Source: Bacteroidota bacterium
GTDB lineage: Bacteria > Bacteroidota > Bacteroidia > Chitinophagales > Chitinophagaceae
Reading direction: 5' to 3'
Length of the DNA: 64,000 bases
NCBI GenBank assembly: GCA_023417815.1
Contig: JAEZEI010000110.1
Coordinates: forward strand, 131,541 to 195,540
This document shows, in pieces, positions 63,360-64,000 of the stretch. Position numbers and translations under genes: made by a program. Below the pieces are notes generated by a model. It was not told where the DNA came from. It ran no database searches and worked only from the letters and a program-made list of their open reading frames with translations. The first letter of the stretch is position 1; each line of letters opens with the position of its first letter.

Positions 63360-64000
63360 TTAAAATGCTGCGCTTTTAGGATACCTGGGGAAAGGGATCA
63401 CATCCCGGATGTTCGTCATGCCCGTTACAAACTGCACCATTCTTTCAAAGCCAAGACCAAAGCCAGCATGCGGGCACGATCCGAACCTGCGCGTATCAAG
63501 GTACCAGTCGAGCTCTTCTGCAGGCACTCCCATTTCTTCCATTCGTTTAATAAGGTTGTCATAGCGCTCCTCCCGTTGAGAACCACCGACGATTTCCCCG
63601 ATGCCTGGCGCCAGGATATCCATTGCTGCAACGGTTTTCCCATCTTCATTAAGCCTCATGTAGAACGACTTGATCTCTTTCGGATAATCAGTAAGGATCA
63701 CCGGTTTTTTGAAATGCTTTTCCACGAGGTAACGTTCATGCTCACTCTGAAGATCTGCCCCCCATTTATCGATCAGGTACTGGAATTTCTTTTTCTTGTT
63801 ATGGTTGCTTTCGCGAAGGATCTCTATTGCCTGGGTGTAAGTAAGTCTTTCGAAGTCATTATCCACCACAAAGCGGAGTTTATCCAGGAGCCCCATTTCA
63901 CTACGTTCCTGCTGTGGTTTTTGTCTTTCTTCATCTTCAAGTCTTTTTGCGAGGAAGTCAAGATCTTCTGCATTGTTTTCCATCACAAACCGGATGATAT
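63360..64000 (-). CDS. asnS: Asparaginyl-tRNA synthetase, C-terminal part (cut by window edge)
   Basis: The reading frame stays open through 64000, so only the C-terminal 213 or so residues are present. Class II catalytic-domain features: VRFVVDNDFERLTYTQAIEI-type sequence, HERYLVEKHFKKPVILTDYP, FYMRLNEDGKTVAAMDILAP (motif 2 side), GEIVGGSQREERYD, and the motif 3 signature GFGLGFERMVQFVTGMTNIR followed by DVIPFPR. These are diagnostic for AsnRS. It charges tRNA-Asn in the cytoplasm. Confidence 0.95.
   Translation of the reverse strand, partial: IIRFVMENNAEDLDFLAKRLEDEERQKPQQERSEMGLLDKLRFVVDNDFERLTYTQAIEILRESNHNKKKKFQYLIDKWGADLQSEHERYLVEKHFKKPVILTDYPKEIKSFYMRLNEDGKTVAAMDILAPGIGEIVGGSQREERYDNLIKRMEEMGVPAEELDWYLDTRRFGSCPHAGFGLGFERMVQFVTGMTNIRDVIPFPRYPKSAAF

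Overview
The window looks like a chromosomal segment of a Bacteroidota bacterium, probably of the Chitinophagales type. Reasons: two pairs of secreted proteins end in type A type-IX-secretion (Por) sorting domains, SprB-type repeats and giant surface proteins are present, promoter -7 elements follow TAnnTTTG, Shine-Dalgarno sites are weak, and typical family members occur (DUF2480, YbeY with GYKDK, PpiD-like SurA_N protein, AsnRS). No rRNA, tRNA or CRISPR was recognised.

Left part (0-14.5 kb): a surface lipoprotein; a compact minus-strand operon of two tandem ATP-grasp ligases, a YqcI/YcgG protein, a DUF1989 protein and a CDGSH iron-sulfur protein, which I read as a possible uncharacterised small-molecule pathway; an M48-like secreted protease; a YdbS/YdbT-like PH-domain membrane pair; an M14 carboxypeptidase pair in which the first member has lost its active site; an AraC regulator; and a vanadium-haloperoxidase-like lipoprotein that appears to lack both active-site histidines.

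Middle (14.5-45.1 kb): an all-minus-strand locus made of two tandem copies of a three-gene cassette (giant surface protein, small protein B, small protein A). The giants are about 5,300 and 3,100 residues. All six proteins share one module of about 150 residues. The four small proteins carry T9SS tails; the giants instead share a different C-terminal domain. Giant N-termini differ completely (beta-helix, FN3, Ig-like and a five-copy WDGTSNI module), while their C-termini are alike. Hairpin terminators separate several of the genes.

Right part (45-64 kb): a beta-propeller-amidohydrolase and a cupin; an AT-rich two-gene insert whose main gene resembles a proteasome/HslV Ntn-hydrolase with an exposed Thr1 and a large insertion; mnmG and ybeY separated by an array of 7-bp repeats holding two parS-like palindromes; feoA-nadD; chrA; a 2-oxoglutarate oxygenase; nadA; a 590-bp gene-free region rich in DnaA-box-like sequences, which I propose as oriC; a PpiD-like chaperone; a RAYT transposase inside a field of REP-like palindromes; DUF2480; a small lipoprotein; and the C-terminal part of asnS, cut by the window edge. 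The parS sites, mnmG, the DnaA boxes and the largely minus-strand gene order left of 58 kb together suggest the window covers the replication-origin region.
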